Below are positions 22,622 through 34,369 of a DNA stretch of 64,000 bases, piece after piece. The notes beneath the pieces are model-generated. The model saw only the letters and a program-made list of their open reading frames with translations, searched no databases and was not told the origin of the DNA. Both the position numbers and the translations under genes were made by a program. This stretch comes from Erodium maritimum (Eukaryota > Streptophyta > Magnoliopsida > Geraniales > Geraniaceae), in contig OY997593.1 in assembly GCA_963921825.1 (NCBI GenBank), positions 47,848,039 to 47,912,038 of the forward strand. The letters are read 5' to 3'. How positions within the stretch are numbered: position 1 is the stretch's first letter; every line of letters begins with the position of its first letter.

Positions 22622-25513
22622 GTAGTGTGCGAATTCCCGGAGGTCTTTCCGGAGGAGTTGTCAGGGTTGCCACCGGTGCGCGAGGTGGAGTTTAGGATTG
22701 ACTTGATACCGGGTACGACGCGGATATCCATGGACCCGTACCGGTTTGCACCAACCAAGTTGGTCGAGCTGAAGCGACAACTCGAGGAGCTTCGGGAGAA
22801 GGGATTCATCCGACCGAGTGCTTCGCTGTGGGGAGCACCCGCCCTCTTCGTAAAGAAGAAGGGTGGAGCGTTGAGGATGTGTATCGATTACCGGAAGTTG
22901 AACCGGGTCACTGTGAAGAATCGTTACCCGATGCCGAGGATCGATGACTTGTTCGATCAGCTGAGAGGAGCGAAGTGCTTCTCGAAGATTGATCTCCGAT
23001 CAGGGTATTATCAGTTGAGGGTTCGGGAGGAGGATGTGGCGAAGACCGCATTTAGGACTCGGTATGAGCACTACGAGTTCCTGGTCATGTCGTTCGAGCT
23101 GACGAACGCGCCTGCAACGTTCATGGATCTGATGAACGAGATCTTCCGACCTTACTTGGATCAGTTCATTGTGGTGTTCGTAGATGATATTCTGATTTAT
23201 TCGCCGAGTGAGGAGGCGCACGAGGAGCATCTGAGGACATATTTGACATTGTTGCGTACTCACCTGCTGTACGACAAGCTGGAGAAGTGCGAGTTCTGGC
23301 TCGCCGAGGTGAAGTTCCTCGGGCATGTTGTGTCCCGAGAGGGTATCCTAGTCGACCCGATGAAGATCGACGCAGTTTCGAAGTGGGCACGACCCAAGAG
23401 TGTATTTGAGATCGGTAGCTTCCTGGGATTGACGGGATACTATCGACGGTTCGTCCAGGACTTCTCACGACTGGCCGCGCCGATGACCGCCCTGACACGC
23501 AAAGGAGTCAAGTTAGGGTGGACTGATGAGTGTGAGCACTCCTTTACCGAGCTGAAGGCTCGTTTGACTACCGCACCCGTGTTGATAGTGCCGGAGTGCG
23601 GGGTCGGATACGATGTGTATTGTGATGCGTCCGGTGAGGGAATGGGGTGTGTGTTGATGCAGTCCGGTAAGGTAGTTTCATATGGCTCCAGACAGTTGAA
23701 GACATATGAGCGCAACTACCCTACCCATGATCTAGAGTTGGCATCAGTCGTCTTTGCGCTGAAGAGCTGGCGACACTACTTGTATGGAGAGCGATTCTGG
23801 GTGTTCTCGGATCACAAGAGTCTCTAGTACATCTTCTCCCAGCACGAATTGAACATGCGCCAGAGGTACTGGATGGAGCTACTTGAGGAGTACGACTTCG
23901 AGCTACTCTAACATCCGGGCAAGGAGAACGTCGTCGCCGATGCCCTGAGTAGGAAGTCGACTCACTGCATTGCTAGTATATCAGTCCGAGAGTGGGACAT
24001 GATGGAGGAGTTCAGCTCGTTTAGGCTTGAGCTGGATGAGATCACCGATGGCGTGACCATGTGTTCGCTGATGGCTCAGCCCACACTAGTTGCTCGTGTG
24101 CTGGAGGCACATGCCGAGGATGCCGAGACGGCAGAGATCCGCGAGAGGATGACCAGCGGTATTGACACCGAGGGCTGGGAGCAGGGTACACATCTGGGTC
24201 TACGTTACCGAGGAGGACTGTTTATACTCCGCGGTTGTAGAGACGATGTGTTGAGAGAGTCTCATCACTCCCGTCTCGCGGTGCATCCAGGTGGCACCAA
24301 GATGTATCGGGACATCAGACGGCAGTTCTGGTGGAGTGGGATACGTAGAGCAGTTGCGGAGTTCGTTTCGAGATGCCTCACTTTCCAGCAAGTGAAGGAC
24401 GAGCATCAGCGTCCCGCTGGGTTACTACAGCCACTGCCGATCGCAGAGTGGAAGTGAGAGCACGTCACGATGGACTTCGTGAATGGACTACCGAGGTCGC
24501 CGAGAGGGCACGACGCAGTTTGGGTGGTGGTCGAACGACTGACAAAGTCGGCACACTTCTTAGCCATGAGGATGACTGATACGGTTGACACTTTGAGCCG
24601 TTTATATGTGCGGGAGATCATACGTCTTCACGGGGTTCCGGTGTCGGTTGTGTCCGAAAGAGATCCACGATTCACATCCAGATTTTGGGAGAGCTTGTAG
24701 AGAGCGTTGGGGACCGAGGTCTTTCTCAGTACGGCGTATCACCCACAGACCGACGGTCAGTCAGAGCGCACGATTCAGATTCTAGAGGATATGCTGCGAG
24801 CATGTGTGTTGGATTTCCGAGGGTCATGGGAGGACCACTTACCATTAGCGAAGTTTGGCTACAACAACAGCTTCCAGACCAGTATTGGGATGGCACCGTT
24901 TGAGGCGTTGTACGGTAGGCCGTGCAGATCGCCCGTGTGTTGGTCAGAGGTGGGAGACAAGAGTCTACTTGGTCCGGAGCTTGTCCGGGAGACGACCGAG
25001 AAGGTCGCACTGATTCGGGATCGGTTGAGAACAGCGCAGAGTCAACAGAAGAGTTATGCAGATAGACGGCGTCGACCTTTCGAGTTTACAGTTGGTGATC
25101 ATGTGTTTCTGAGGGTGAGCCCGAAGAAGGGCCTATTGTGGTTCAACCGCGGCAGAGGCAAGTTGGCCCCGCGGTTTATCAAACCTTTTGAGATTTTGGG
25201 CAGAGTTGGAGTCGTCGCTTATCGCCTGGCATTGCCACCGCAGCTCGGGAACGTTCATAACATCTTCCACGTGTCCCAGCTGCGGAAGTACACTACGGAC
25301 CCCTCCCACGTGATTGAGTGGACGGATATCGAGGTAGCTGAGGATGTTTCGTATGGGGAGCAGCCAATTAGGATTCTGGATACGCGAGAGCAGGTCTTGC
25401 GTGGCAAGTCTATCCCACTGGTACGGGTGCAGTGGAAGCACCACGGAGTAGAGTCGACCTGGGAGCGCAAGGATGAAGTTCGTGCGAAGTACCCCAGCCT
25501 ATTTGACCCTTGA
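22622..25513 (+). pseudogene. Chromovirus pol: RT, RNase H, integrase, chromodomain
   Basis: Same frame as gag throughout. RT has the CIDYRKLN region and the catalytic FVDDILIYS; RNase H starts around the [13 protein letters not shown] motif. Integrase shows an HHCC zinc finger (HH...VHPGG...CLTFQQVK, the last Cys replaced by Phe), catalytic Asp in MDFVNGLP, Asp in SERDPRFTS and Glu in HPQTDGQSE, then the GPY/F-like module. A chromodomain-like segment closes the protein ([19 protein letters not shown]). Four further in-frame stops occur at 23825-23827, 23909-23911, 24455-24457 and 24698-24700. There is no frameshift across 4.8 kb, so decay has been only by point mutation. Confidence 0.92.
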
Positions 25514-25547
25514 GGTACGTCCGTTTTAAATTTTGAGGACGAAATTC

Positions 25548-25563
25548 TTTTAAGGGGGTAGAT
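25548..25563 (+). other. Polypurine tract
   Basis: The purine-rich run AAGGGGGTAGA lies immediately upstream of the 3' LTR start at 25564. It is the expected plus-strand primer site for reverse transcription. Confidence 0.8.
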
Positions 25564-27597
25564 TGTAAGAACCGCCTCCAGTCGATCCCGGTCAAACCGG
25601 CGAAGTCTGGCAAAAGTTGACTTTTTGCCAGAAAAGTCAACCGTTGACTCCGGGGGTCATTCAGGACCTTTCCGGAGCCCAAAAAGATTAGTCGTCGTTA
25701 CATTTAGCTTAATTGGGCCGTTTCCTTTCAAATGGCTGTAATTGTGAAAAAGTCAACCCGGGGTTAAATTCGGTCAAACCTTGATACTTAAAGAATTAAT
25801 TAATTGTTTGCTGAGATATTTTTGTAGAGGTGGTCCCTACTATGGACACATGTCCATAGTGGCTTAGGTGAGAAGAAACAAGGGCGAAAAGACCCATATA
25901 CCCTTGAAATTTGTCTTCTAAGGCTTTTTGGGCAAATGAGACAAAAAGGGTATTTCTCACTTTGGTTTAAAGCAACACTAAGGGACCAATTCAGCCCATT
26001 TCTTCAAGGTGGCCGAATTCTAGAGAGAGAGAGTGAAGTTTGAGGCTTCGAGAAGAAGAAAGGAGGGAACTTTGGGGTCATTTCTTCATCAAAGGATTTG
26101 ATTCTTCCATTTTCTTCTTCTACTCTCCATTTCTAAGACTTGGACCCGAGCTTAACGGAGGAGGAGAATTTTGGACCTTGGAAGTGACAAGGAGGAAGCT
26201 AGCCAGGTCGTCCGTTGCTGGATTGGATTGCTTTTGAGGTAGGGAAGAATAGTAATTACCGCTTTATTTAAATAATGCTAATAGTATGCATATAGGATGA
26301 TTAATAACTAGAAAAGTCTTAGTTTGCATATAGGATGTGATTCACTAGAATAACCGCTTTCAATTATGGGAATTGTCGTGCTGTAGAATGGCCATGTCGA
26401 GCCTTAGGATTGATTGTTGATTGTGCTTGATTGTGGTCATTAGTCCTTAAACGTTGATGCATATTATCTTCTTTGATTACTTTAAGAGTCATAACATGCT
26501 ATATGAATGTGATACAAATGTTTGCTCTTGATATGATTGATCGAATGAATGTGATGAATGTGAATTGAGCTTTTATCTTGTGATATGATCGGGTGAAGGA
26601 TAGACCGATGTGCTATGCGCGGTAAGTTGTGCCGTTAAGTTTGTGGGTATGTGAGTTTGTTGTATTGTATTTGGTATGCTATTGTGTGGTTTTGTTTGTT
26701 TACCCCGAGGTGTGTTTCCGGGAATGTACCTAGGCCGATGTGCATTTCCGGTATGGTATATGGTTCTGTACCCCGAAGTGTGTTTCCAGGAAGACATCTA
26801 GGCCGATGTGCGTTTCCGATATGATGTACGTTGTTTACCCCGATGTGCGTTTCCAGGAAGATGTCTAGGCCGATGTGCGTTTCCGGTATGACGTATGTTG
26901 TTTACCCCGAGGTGTGTTTCCGGGAAGATATCTAGGCCGATGTGCGTTTCCGGTATGATATATTATTTGCTTTACCCCGATGTGCGTTTCCGGGAAGATA
27001 TCTAGACCGAGGGGGTATTCCGGTACGATATATTTATTGAGTTGTGAGTGATGATCGAATTGTCTTGAATACTTGTTTTATGCTTGTGTGTTTTGGATCC
27101 GATTAACGTTTGTAGCGGTCGTAGTAGCATCATGTTCCGTTGTTCGTATGTCTCTTCAGTTTAGTGCTTTTATCGATGTTGTTTGTTTCCGTCGTTTTCT
27201 AATTGGCTGTCAGTTATGAGTAAGAGTTATCGATCAAGTATTCCTGGTAACGTAACGAAAGTCCTTTTCCCTTTACTACTTTTTCTTACTGAGCGTAAGC
27301 TCACCCCCTCTGTTCTTACTGTTTTACAGGTTTCGATCGTGAGTCGGTGTAGAGGACGTCTCAGAGCTCGGGAGCTCACTGAGAGTCTTGAGTGTTTCTG
27401 TAGTAGAGACGTACTTTCCGATTTCGAACTATAATGTGTTTATTTACTCGATTTTGAACATTTGGCTAGTGATATTTTATTGTGTTTTTGGAACTAAATT
27501 TCGGGTTTTATTTTATTAGTCTTCTTTTATTATTGTTGTTCTATTTTATTTCAGTTCACGTCTCGAGTTTGGTCAAAGTCCGGATTTGGGGGTGACA
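25564..27597 (+). repeat. Chromovirus 3' LTR
   Basis: Starts TGTAAGAACCGCC and ends GGGGGTGACA; 2,034 bp, direct repeat of 14749-16810. It carries the same internal tandem array. Its right end lies about 1.1 kb upstream of the GRP94 start codon. Confidence 0.95.
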
Positions 27598-28400
27598 GTT
27601 ATAACCTAACTATGAAAGAGCTATAAACCAGAAACTTGAACACAATCTATAATATCAGGTGAGAATCGTACTTTTGTTCACTGGTGAACAACTTTGGGGC
27701 ATCCCTAGAAGCCACGGCTACAACTTTCAGGATGATGATCGCAACAACAACCCAACCTCGCCTTCGTTGTCCGCGACCCTTCATCTCGATCTTCGATTCA
27801 CCCATTCCCATCAGTCAACAACGTCGCCCTCCTCCCTCTCGACTCTATAAAACACATATCATTTGTGATCCATATAGCCTCTCCCTTTCTCAGACCTAAT
27901 TTATAGTCATAACAACAGGGAAGAAGAAGAGATAGATAAAGACATTTAACGTTGGAAAGGAGAGAAGGTGTAACAGATGAACGGGTAGGAGCCGGGTCGA
28001 TCATGGAGAAAATGGCTACCATTAAAATGAAGAGAAGATCAAAGGCCGGACCAAAACTGTCAAAGAGGAAGGAGCGAGAGTAAAAGGAACCGCAAGTGAG
28101 GCTTGAGCACGCGCAATGGGCCGAAAAACCCACAATATGGACCGGAAGAAAACACAATAGTGGAGAGAGAAACGCGAATGAAGCAAGAGGGAGCGCGTCT
28201 TTCTCACAGAGATGTTCCTATTAGATATATAATAGATAATAGATAATATATAATAGACTACACCCCGTGGATACTCTACCATGGAATTTTCTAGAAACCG
28301 TCCGATGGGTTGCCGCCCAATCCATCTGTTCATCTGCAGCCAATCAGACAACGGTCAACCACACCCCATTTTCACGTCTCACCTATAGTAGGCCACACAA
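27598..28400. other. Spacer between retrotransposon and GRP94 promoter
   Basis: No gene I can support. A 54-codon minus-strand frame (27811-27647) with a hydrophobic run (WVVVAIIIL) could be a remnant exon of a gene split by the chromovirus, but I do not recognise it. An AT-rich ATAGATAATAG repeat lies at 28229-28258. Confidence 0.35.
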
Positions 28401-28404
28401 GCGC

Positions 28405-28413
28405 TCCACGTCA
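28405..28413 (-). promoter_or_regulatory. UPRE core (TGACGTGGA)
   Basis: The minus strand reads TGACGTGGA, an exact match to the unfolded-protein-response element core TGACGTGG(A/G) recognised by ATF6/XBP1-type bZIPs, in plants bZIP28 and bZIP60. It lies 16 bp from the ERSE and about 315 bp upstream of the GRP94 ATG. Confidence 0.7.
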
Positions 28414-28428
28414 AGAACACAAGCTGAA

Positions 28429-28447
28429 CCAATCATAGACCGCCACG
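28429..28447 (+). promoter_or_regulatory. ERSE, CCAAT-N9-CCACG
   Basis: CCAAT at 28429-28433 and CCACG at 28443-28447 are separated by exactly nine bases, the full consensus of the ER stress response element (NF-Y plus bZIP28 in plants). It is about 180 bp upstream of the TATA box of an ER-chaperone gene, exactly where it would be expected to act. Another CCAAT box is at 28340. Confidence 0.85.
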
Positions 28448-28612
28448 TACTTGGAAACTCTTCGCTAGCCGTAGGATTTTCCACGCTGTCAGTTTTGGGG
28501 AAATCCAAACACCCAACCTTGCTGTAGTGTTTCCCACTGGTGAGTAGAGTAGTGAGAGACATCGCGCGACCTGCGAGTCTAGTAGTCGTCTGTGACCTTG
28601 AGCTTCAGCGAC

Positions 28613-28619
28613 TATAAAT
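28613..28619 (+). promoter_or_regulatory. TATA box of GRP94
   Basis: TATAAAT lies 108 bp upstream of the start codon, which would place transcription start near 28645. No better candidate is nearer the ATG. Confidence 0.65.
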
Positions 28620-28726
28620 TATACCGTAATCTGGACCTCGGAGATTCAGTAACCAAATTCTAAACCTGAGAGCTGAGCAATTTCACCGAGCGAAGGAGCT
28701 GCTGGAACCACGCCAGAGTGGCTGCA

Positions 28727-31700
28727 ATGAGGAAATGGACTGTTCCCTCTGTTCTGCTTCTTCTCTGCCTCCTCTGCCTCCTCCCAGATCAAGGTGCGTT
28801 AGGGTTTCTATATGGACTGGAGTCGTTTATTCTCTCTCTTTAGCACATACGGTTGATTTTATTGGATCTTTATGAGTTGTGCTGTTCTCTGCAAATTAAT
28901 GGAGTGTTTTCTGTTCCTCGAGTGTTTAGATTCAGTGTCAGTGATCTAATTTACCTCTTCTGTGCATTGATCTGCGTTTTTGAAACGCTTGGTTCATTTT
29001 TACTGAGGATTTGTGTTCGGATCTGTAATTTTCCAGGGAGGAAGCTGCAGGCGAATGCAGAAGATGATTCTGGAGTTGTAGATCCACCAAAGGTTGAGGA
29101 GAAGATCGGTGCTGTTCCACATGGACTGTCTACCGATTCTGATGTCGTTAAGAGGTTCGGTTTCATCCTCCCTCAACAACTCTGTCTTGCAAGTATGTAG
29201 CTTTGGGGTTGTCTATTCGAATGGTAAAGATTGTGTTGTTTCCTTTTTATGTTACAGGGAATCAGAATCAATGTCAAAGAGGTCACTGCGTAGTAATGCG
29301 CAGAAGTATGAGTTCCAGGCTGAGGTGTCTCGGCTCATGGATATCCTCATCAACTCACTTTATAGCAACAAGGACATTTTCCTGAGGGAGCTCATCTCCA
29401 ATGCTTCTGATGTAAGCTTTTGTAGATTCATTATCTGTAATTGAACTCCTTTTTCATGGATCATTTGGGATTTGGTTTATTTAGTTGGAAACTGTTCTGA
29501 ATTTCAGGCATTGGACAAGATTAGGTTCCTTTCCCTCACAGATAAGGATGTTCTGGGTGAAGGTGATGACACAAAGCTTGATATCCAGGTTGGTATCTTG
29601 GATTTATTGTAGTTCAATACCATATATTTTCTATCATGCTTTCTGTTGGAATGAAGCTCGAAGTTCATTTTTATGCAGCATTTATTACTATTCTTAGTTT
29701 CGTGGAGGTGTTTATATCATGCTTTCTGTTGGAATGAAGCTTGGAAGTTCATTTTTATGCAGTATTTATTACTAATCTTAGTTTTGGGAGGTGGCCTTTG
29801 TGTTATTCACTCCATTATTGGAATACTATATTTGGAAGTATAAACATATTTACTATGATGTATAGTTTGAATTTGTGCACCTGTGTTGTTACCTAATGCA
29901 CAGATTAAATTGGACAAAGAAAAGAAAATTCTCTCAATCCGTGATAGAGGTGTAGGGATGACAAAGGAGGATTTGATCAAGAACTTAGGAACCATAGCAA
30001 AGTCTGGAACCTCAGGTTTGTATTCCAAAAATAAGACCAAAAGACTTGTAACTTGCAATATTTATATATATACTTTTCATGGAAGTAATAACTGCTAACC
30101 TTTGAATCCATTTATTTCAATGTGCAGCTTTCGTAGAGAAAATGCAGACAAGTGGGGACCTTAACCTTATTGGTCAATTTGGAGTTGGGTTCTATTCTGT
30201 GTATCTAGTGGCTGACTATGTTGAAGTCATTAGCAAACATAATGATGACAAACAGTAAGGCCTAAAATTTGATGCAACTTCTTGATTGACTTTGTTTCTA
30301 CAATTTGTTATTGCTTCTAAAAGTTGGATGTTTTGCCAAATCATTCTAATTCACTGGCTTTCAGGTATGTATGGGAATCGAAGGCTGATGGGGCATTTGC
30401 AATATCAGAGGATACTTGGAATGAGCCACTAGGACGTGGAACTGAGATTAGATTGCACATCAGAGAGGAAGCTGGAGAGTACTTGGAAGAGAGCAAATTA
30501 AAGGTGGGTAGTTGGTGTTTTCTTTGTTGCTGTTGTTGTATATTGACTCCATTGTGTTTTTGTATGCTTTCATGCATATTTATTTGCATTCACAGCTAGT
30601 TAGTACACCCCCTTGTCCTGAAACTATACCTCCATAAACCATTACTTTTTTTCTTGGTGCACATCACTGGCGTTAGCTGGGGCATGAACTGATGTCTGAT
30701 ATCAAAACCTAGGTTCTCGAAACTTGTTTTCATCCTACAAAATTTTGCTCATTAAAAGTTGTATTTTGGAATTAGTATTTCTGCTTTCATCATCCTGAAG
30801 TATCAACTTGATGTAACCTGTGAATATTTCAATTATCTTTATGGTAAATTGCATAATATGACCGTCTTTTGAAGACCTTTTGACGAAAAGTGATTGTGAA
30901 CTAAATCGTGAATTTGACCTTGTAATTTTTTCACGGAGCATTGTAGTACACAGTTACAAATTGCAACGATTTTAGTTTCCTGTCACTTTTTGCCAAAGGT
31001 CTTCAGTCATATTATGCAATTTACTCTTGTTATAGTGAAATTTAGTTCAGTCACTTTTTGCCAAAGGTCTTCAAGAAATGGTCATTTATTGCAATTTACC
31101 TTTATATTTATCATGTTTTTAATATGAAGCAATAATTTATGGGATTGACAATATTCTTGATTGATTGTAACTTTGGGACATTATAGGACATTCTTCATGT
31201 GCCTCTGTTCTTCGATGGTCAGGTTAAAGATACAGTGGATTTTCTTGTTTGCAGGAGTTGGTGAAGAAATACTCAGAATTTATCAATTTTCCCATCTATC
31301 TATGGGCAAGCAAAGAAGTTGATGTGGAGGTTCCAGCAGATGAAGATGAATCAAATGATGAGGAGGATACATGTATGTATATTTTAGTATCATTTGCTAT
31401 GTTTTGAATCCTAAATACTGTCTACAGGCCAAATATGCACGTCTTCTCCTGTTTTTAAAATCATATTTATTCAAACAGCTGAGGAAGAAGTGGAAGATGG
31501 AACCAAAGATGAAGATGAAGATGATGAGAAAAAACCAAAGACGAAGACAATTAAGGAAACCACCTATGAGTGGGAGCGTTTGAATGATGTGAAAGCTATA
31601 TGGCTGCGGACTCCGAAGGAAGTCACAGATGAAGAATACACAAAGTTCTATCACTCTTTAGCAAAGGTATGATAGAATGCTTTCGAAATATTTAATGATC

Positions 31701-33810
31701 ATCTTAAATTACATATCTTCTCGTCAGATGTTTGGTTTAGGTATGAAAGTGCAAAAAATTTATGCCAGGGTATTATACTGAAATTAAATGTTTGGCAGGG
31801 TATTATATTGAAATTTTCCCAATATTTAATCATCATCTTAAGTTACTTATCTTGTCATCATATGTATGGTTTTATTCTCAACAGGATTTTAGCGACGAGA
31901 AGCCTATGGCATGGAGTCACTTCACTGCTGAAGGTGACGTTGAGTTCAAGGCTGTCCTCTTTGTGCCCCCGAAGGCTCCTCAGGACCTATATGAGAGTTA
32001 CTATAATGCCAACAAGTCAAACTTGAAATTATATGTTCGCCGGGTGTTCATCTCAGATGAATTTGATGAGCTTCTGCCGAAATACCTAAGCTTTTTACTG
32101 GTATGAAATGATTTACCTAGTTAATGCAGTTGTATTTACTGAAAAACGAGATGACTACTATTTATATTTGGCCTGAATACTAATGGAGTTCCAAACTTGA
32201 CCAGGGTCTTGTTGATTCCGATACCTTACCACTTAATGTCTCTCGAGAAATGCTTCAGCAACACAACAGTTTGAAAACCATAAAGAAAAAACTTATCAGG
32301 AAGGCCCTTGATATGATCCGTAAGATTGCTGAAGAGGATCCTGATGAGGCAAATGACAAAGACAAAGACAAAGGTATGGTTGTTAGAAGTTCTAGGCTTG
32401 TGGACTAGATATTACATGCATTGCATTGTTTTGAGCTCTTACGTATTAAGCATTATCCAACACGACATACTGAGTTCTGCATTTTATAAATTAATAATCA
32501 ATATTTATTTTCCTTGTAATTTCAGTTTTTTCTTTCCCACCACCACTGCCTGGTTTTTGTTTCTTTAAATATTTATAGTTATGTTACCTTCCGGGTGATG
32601 CTCAATATTGATTGTCCAGCAGATGTTGAGAAATCCGATGAAGATGATGAGAAGAAAGGACAATATACAAGATTCTGGAACGAGTTTGGCAAGTCCATTA
32701 AGCTTGGAATCATTGAGGATGCTGCCAACAGAAACCGTTTGGCAAAGCTTCTTAGATTTGAAAGGTATCTACCTTGCTCATTTAATTGTGAGAAGATTCT
32801 TATTTTCTTAGTCACTTCCCTGTGTGATTGTGTCGCTCTCTTTTTTACAGCACAAAGTCTGATGGTAAGCTAACCTCACTGGATCAGTACATCTCGAGAA
32901 TGAAGGCTGGCCAAAAGGACATCTTTTACTTAACTGGAACCAGCAAGGAACAATTGGAGAATTCTCCTTTCCTTGAGAGGCTTAAGAAGAAAAATTATGA
33001 GGTGAGTTTCAAGTTGGTTTTGTTTCTTTTATTTCGATGTATGATTTTGTGTCTTAGAACTGTGTTTAAACCATATTCTGTAGGTTATTTTCTTCACCGA
33101 CCCTGTTGATGAGTACTTGATGCAATACCTGATGGATTATGAAGACAAGAAATTCCAAAATGTGTCCAAGGAGGGTTTGAAACTAGGCAAAGACTCTAAA
33201 GCAAAGGAGCTGAAGGAATCATTCAAGGAGCTAACTGTGTGGTGGAAAGGTGCTCTTGCGAGTGAGAACGTAGATGATGTGAAGATAAGCAACAGGCTGG
33301 ATGACACGCCTTGCATAGTAATAACGTCCAAGTATGGATGGAGTGCAAATATGGAGAGGATAATGCAGTCTCAGACACTGTCTGATGCGAAGAAGCAGGC
33401 ATATATGCGTGGCAAGAGGGTGCTTGAGATCAACCCAAGACACCCAATCATCAAGGAGCTTCGAGAGAGAATAGTCAAGGACTCTGAGGTAATCTTACAA
33501 CTCATTTCTTCTATGACTAGAACGGGAAAATTTGTGAAAAAGAATGTATTGGTTGACTGGTTATGGTGTTGCTCAGGATGAGAGTGTGAAGCAAACAGCG
33601 CAACTCATATACCAGACGGCTCTAATGGAGAGTGGTTTTGTTCTCCAAGATCCAAAGGATTTTGCCTCTAGAATCTACAGCTCGGTGAAGGCTAGCCTGG
33701 ACATCAGCCCCGATGCAACAGTGGAAGAGGAAGATGAGACAGAGGAAGTTGAGGCCGAAACCGAGACCAAAGAATCTGCTCCTGAAGAAACTCCCAAGGA
33801 TGAGTTGTAG
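28727..33810 (+). CDS. HSP90-7: Endoplasmin (ER HSP90, GRP94/SHEPHERD-type)
   Basis: ER-lumenal ATP-dependent chaperone; in plants it folds receptors such as CLAVATA components. Fifteen exons: 28727-28793, 29037-29154, 29258-29411, 29508-29588, 29904-30015, 30128-30254, 30365-30503, 31255-31372, 31479-31666, 31885-32100, 32205-32373, 32623-32764, 32851-33001, 33084-33488 and 33577-33810. All have GT-AG introns, summing to 2,421 bp (806 residues). A Leu-rich signal peptide spans residues 1-22. The GHKL ATPase domain has [11 protein letters not shown] ending near residue 113, DRGVGM at 154-159 and GQFGVGF at 193-199. An acidic charged linker follows around 293-330, then the middle and dimerisation domains, an acidic tail and a C-terminal KDEL retention signal. 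UPRE, ERSE and TATA sites precede it. Exon 12 has tandem acceptors (AG at 32619 or 32622), giving or omitting one Ala. The gene looks intact. Confidence 0.97.
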
Positions 33811-34369
33811 ATGGAAGGCTACTCCTTTCCTCTTGTTGAGAACTTCACTGATATTTGCAGTTAGATTTTGTTGTACGATGGATTTGGTTAGATAAAATAC
33901 TGTGTACTGTTTTATCAGCCAGAAATCTTGGCTTTAGTGAGATCCGTGTAGCCTAATCAGAGCGACTTTCCTGTTTTGATCCATCGCAACATTCCAATCT
34001 GACATTCGCCAATTTCAACCCTACTTGGATTGGTCCAACTAGCTGTTGAGTGGTGCGACTGTGAGCAAAAGGTTAAATCACTGCCTTTAAAATTAAATTC
34101 AGAGATAATTGCATGAATAACCTTGAGAGGATCATTTTTCTAGCACTTACTGCGCTCTTATTTTTTTTAAATTACAAAAGACTCATAAATGCATGTGTAT
34201 AAAAATGATTGTTTTACCTTTACTATATATTTAAAATATAATAAGTAAAAAATACATTTTTAATTTTCACATTTTTTTATCTTCTCCTTTACCATAAAAA
34301 GAGATTGAAAGATATGATAATTATATTTTCATGCGAAAGCCTTAATTCGTAGGAAAAGAAATAAACTTA
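33811..34369 (+). other. GRP94 3' region and spacer
   Basis: The 3' untranslated region is followed by AT-rich sequence. An AATAAA-like signal (GATAAAATAC) occurs at about 33892, and a polypyrimidine-rich AT stretch begins near 34150. No further gene seen. Confidence 0.5.

Larger units (their letters stand above)
14749..27597 (+). mobile_element. Ty3/gypsy chromovirus, complete structure, 12.85 kb
   Basis: Two LTRs in direct orientation (14749-16810 and 25564-27597) enclose a tRNA-Met type primer site, a long leader, a gag-protease-RT-RNaseH-integrase-chromodomain frame and a polypurine tract. A perfect 5-bp target duplication GTTAT flanks it (14744-14748 and 27598-27602). RT before integrase plus a C-terminal chromodomain-like segment points to a chromovirus, probably Tekay/Del. 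About 3 kb of its length is a foreign solo LTR (17689-20653) in the leader. The LTRs differ by scattered substitutions and small indels, so insertion is not very recent. Confidence 0.95.

Noticed and set aside
28267..28527. Open frame in the GRP94 promoter
   Set aside because: Overlaps the UPRE/ERSE module and has no recognisable protein features.
29155..33576. Short open frames reading through GRP94 exon-intron boundaries
   Set aside because: All are explained by exons continuing into introns; the GT-AG splice model gives a complete 806-residue protein.
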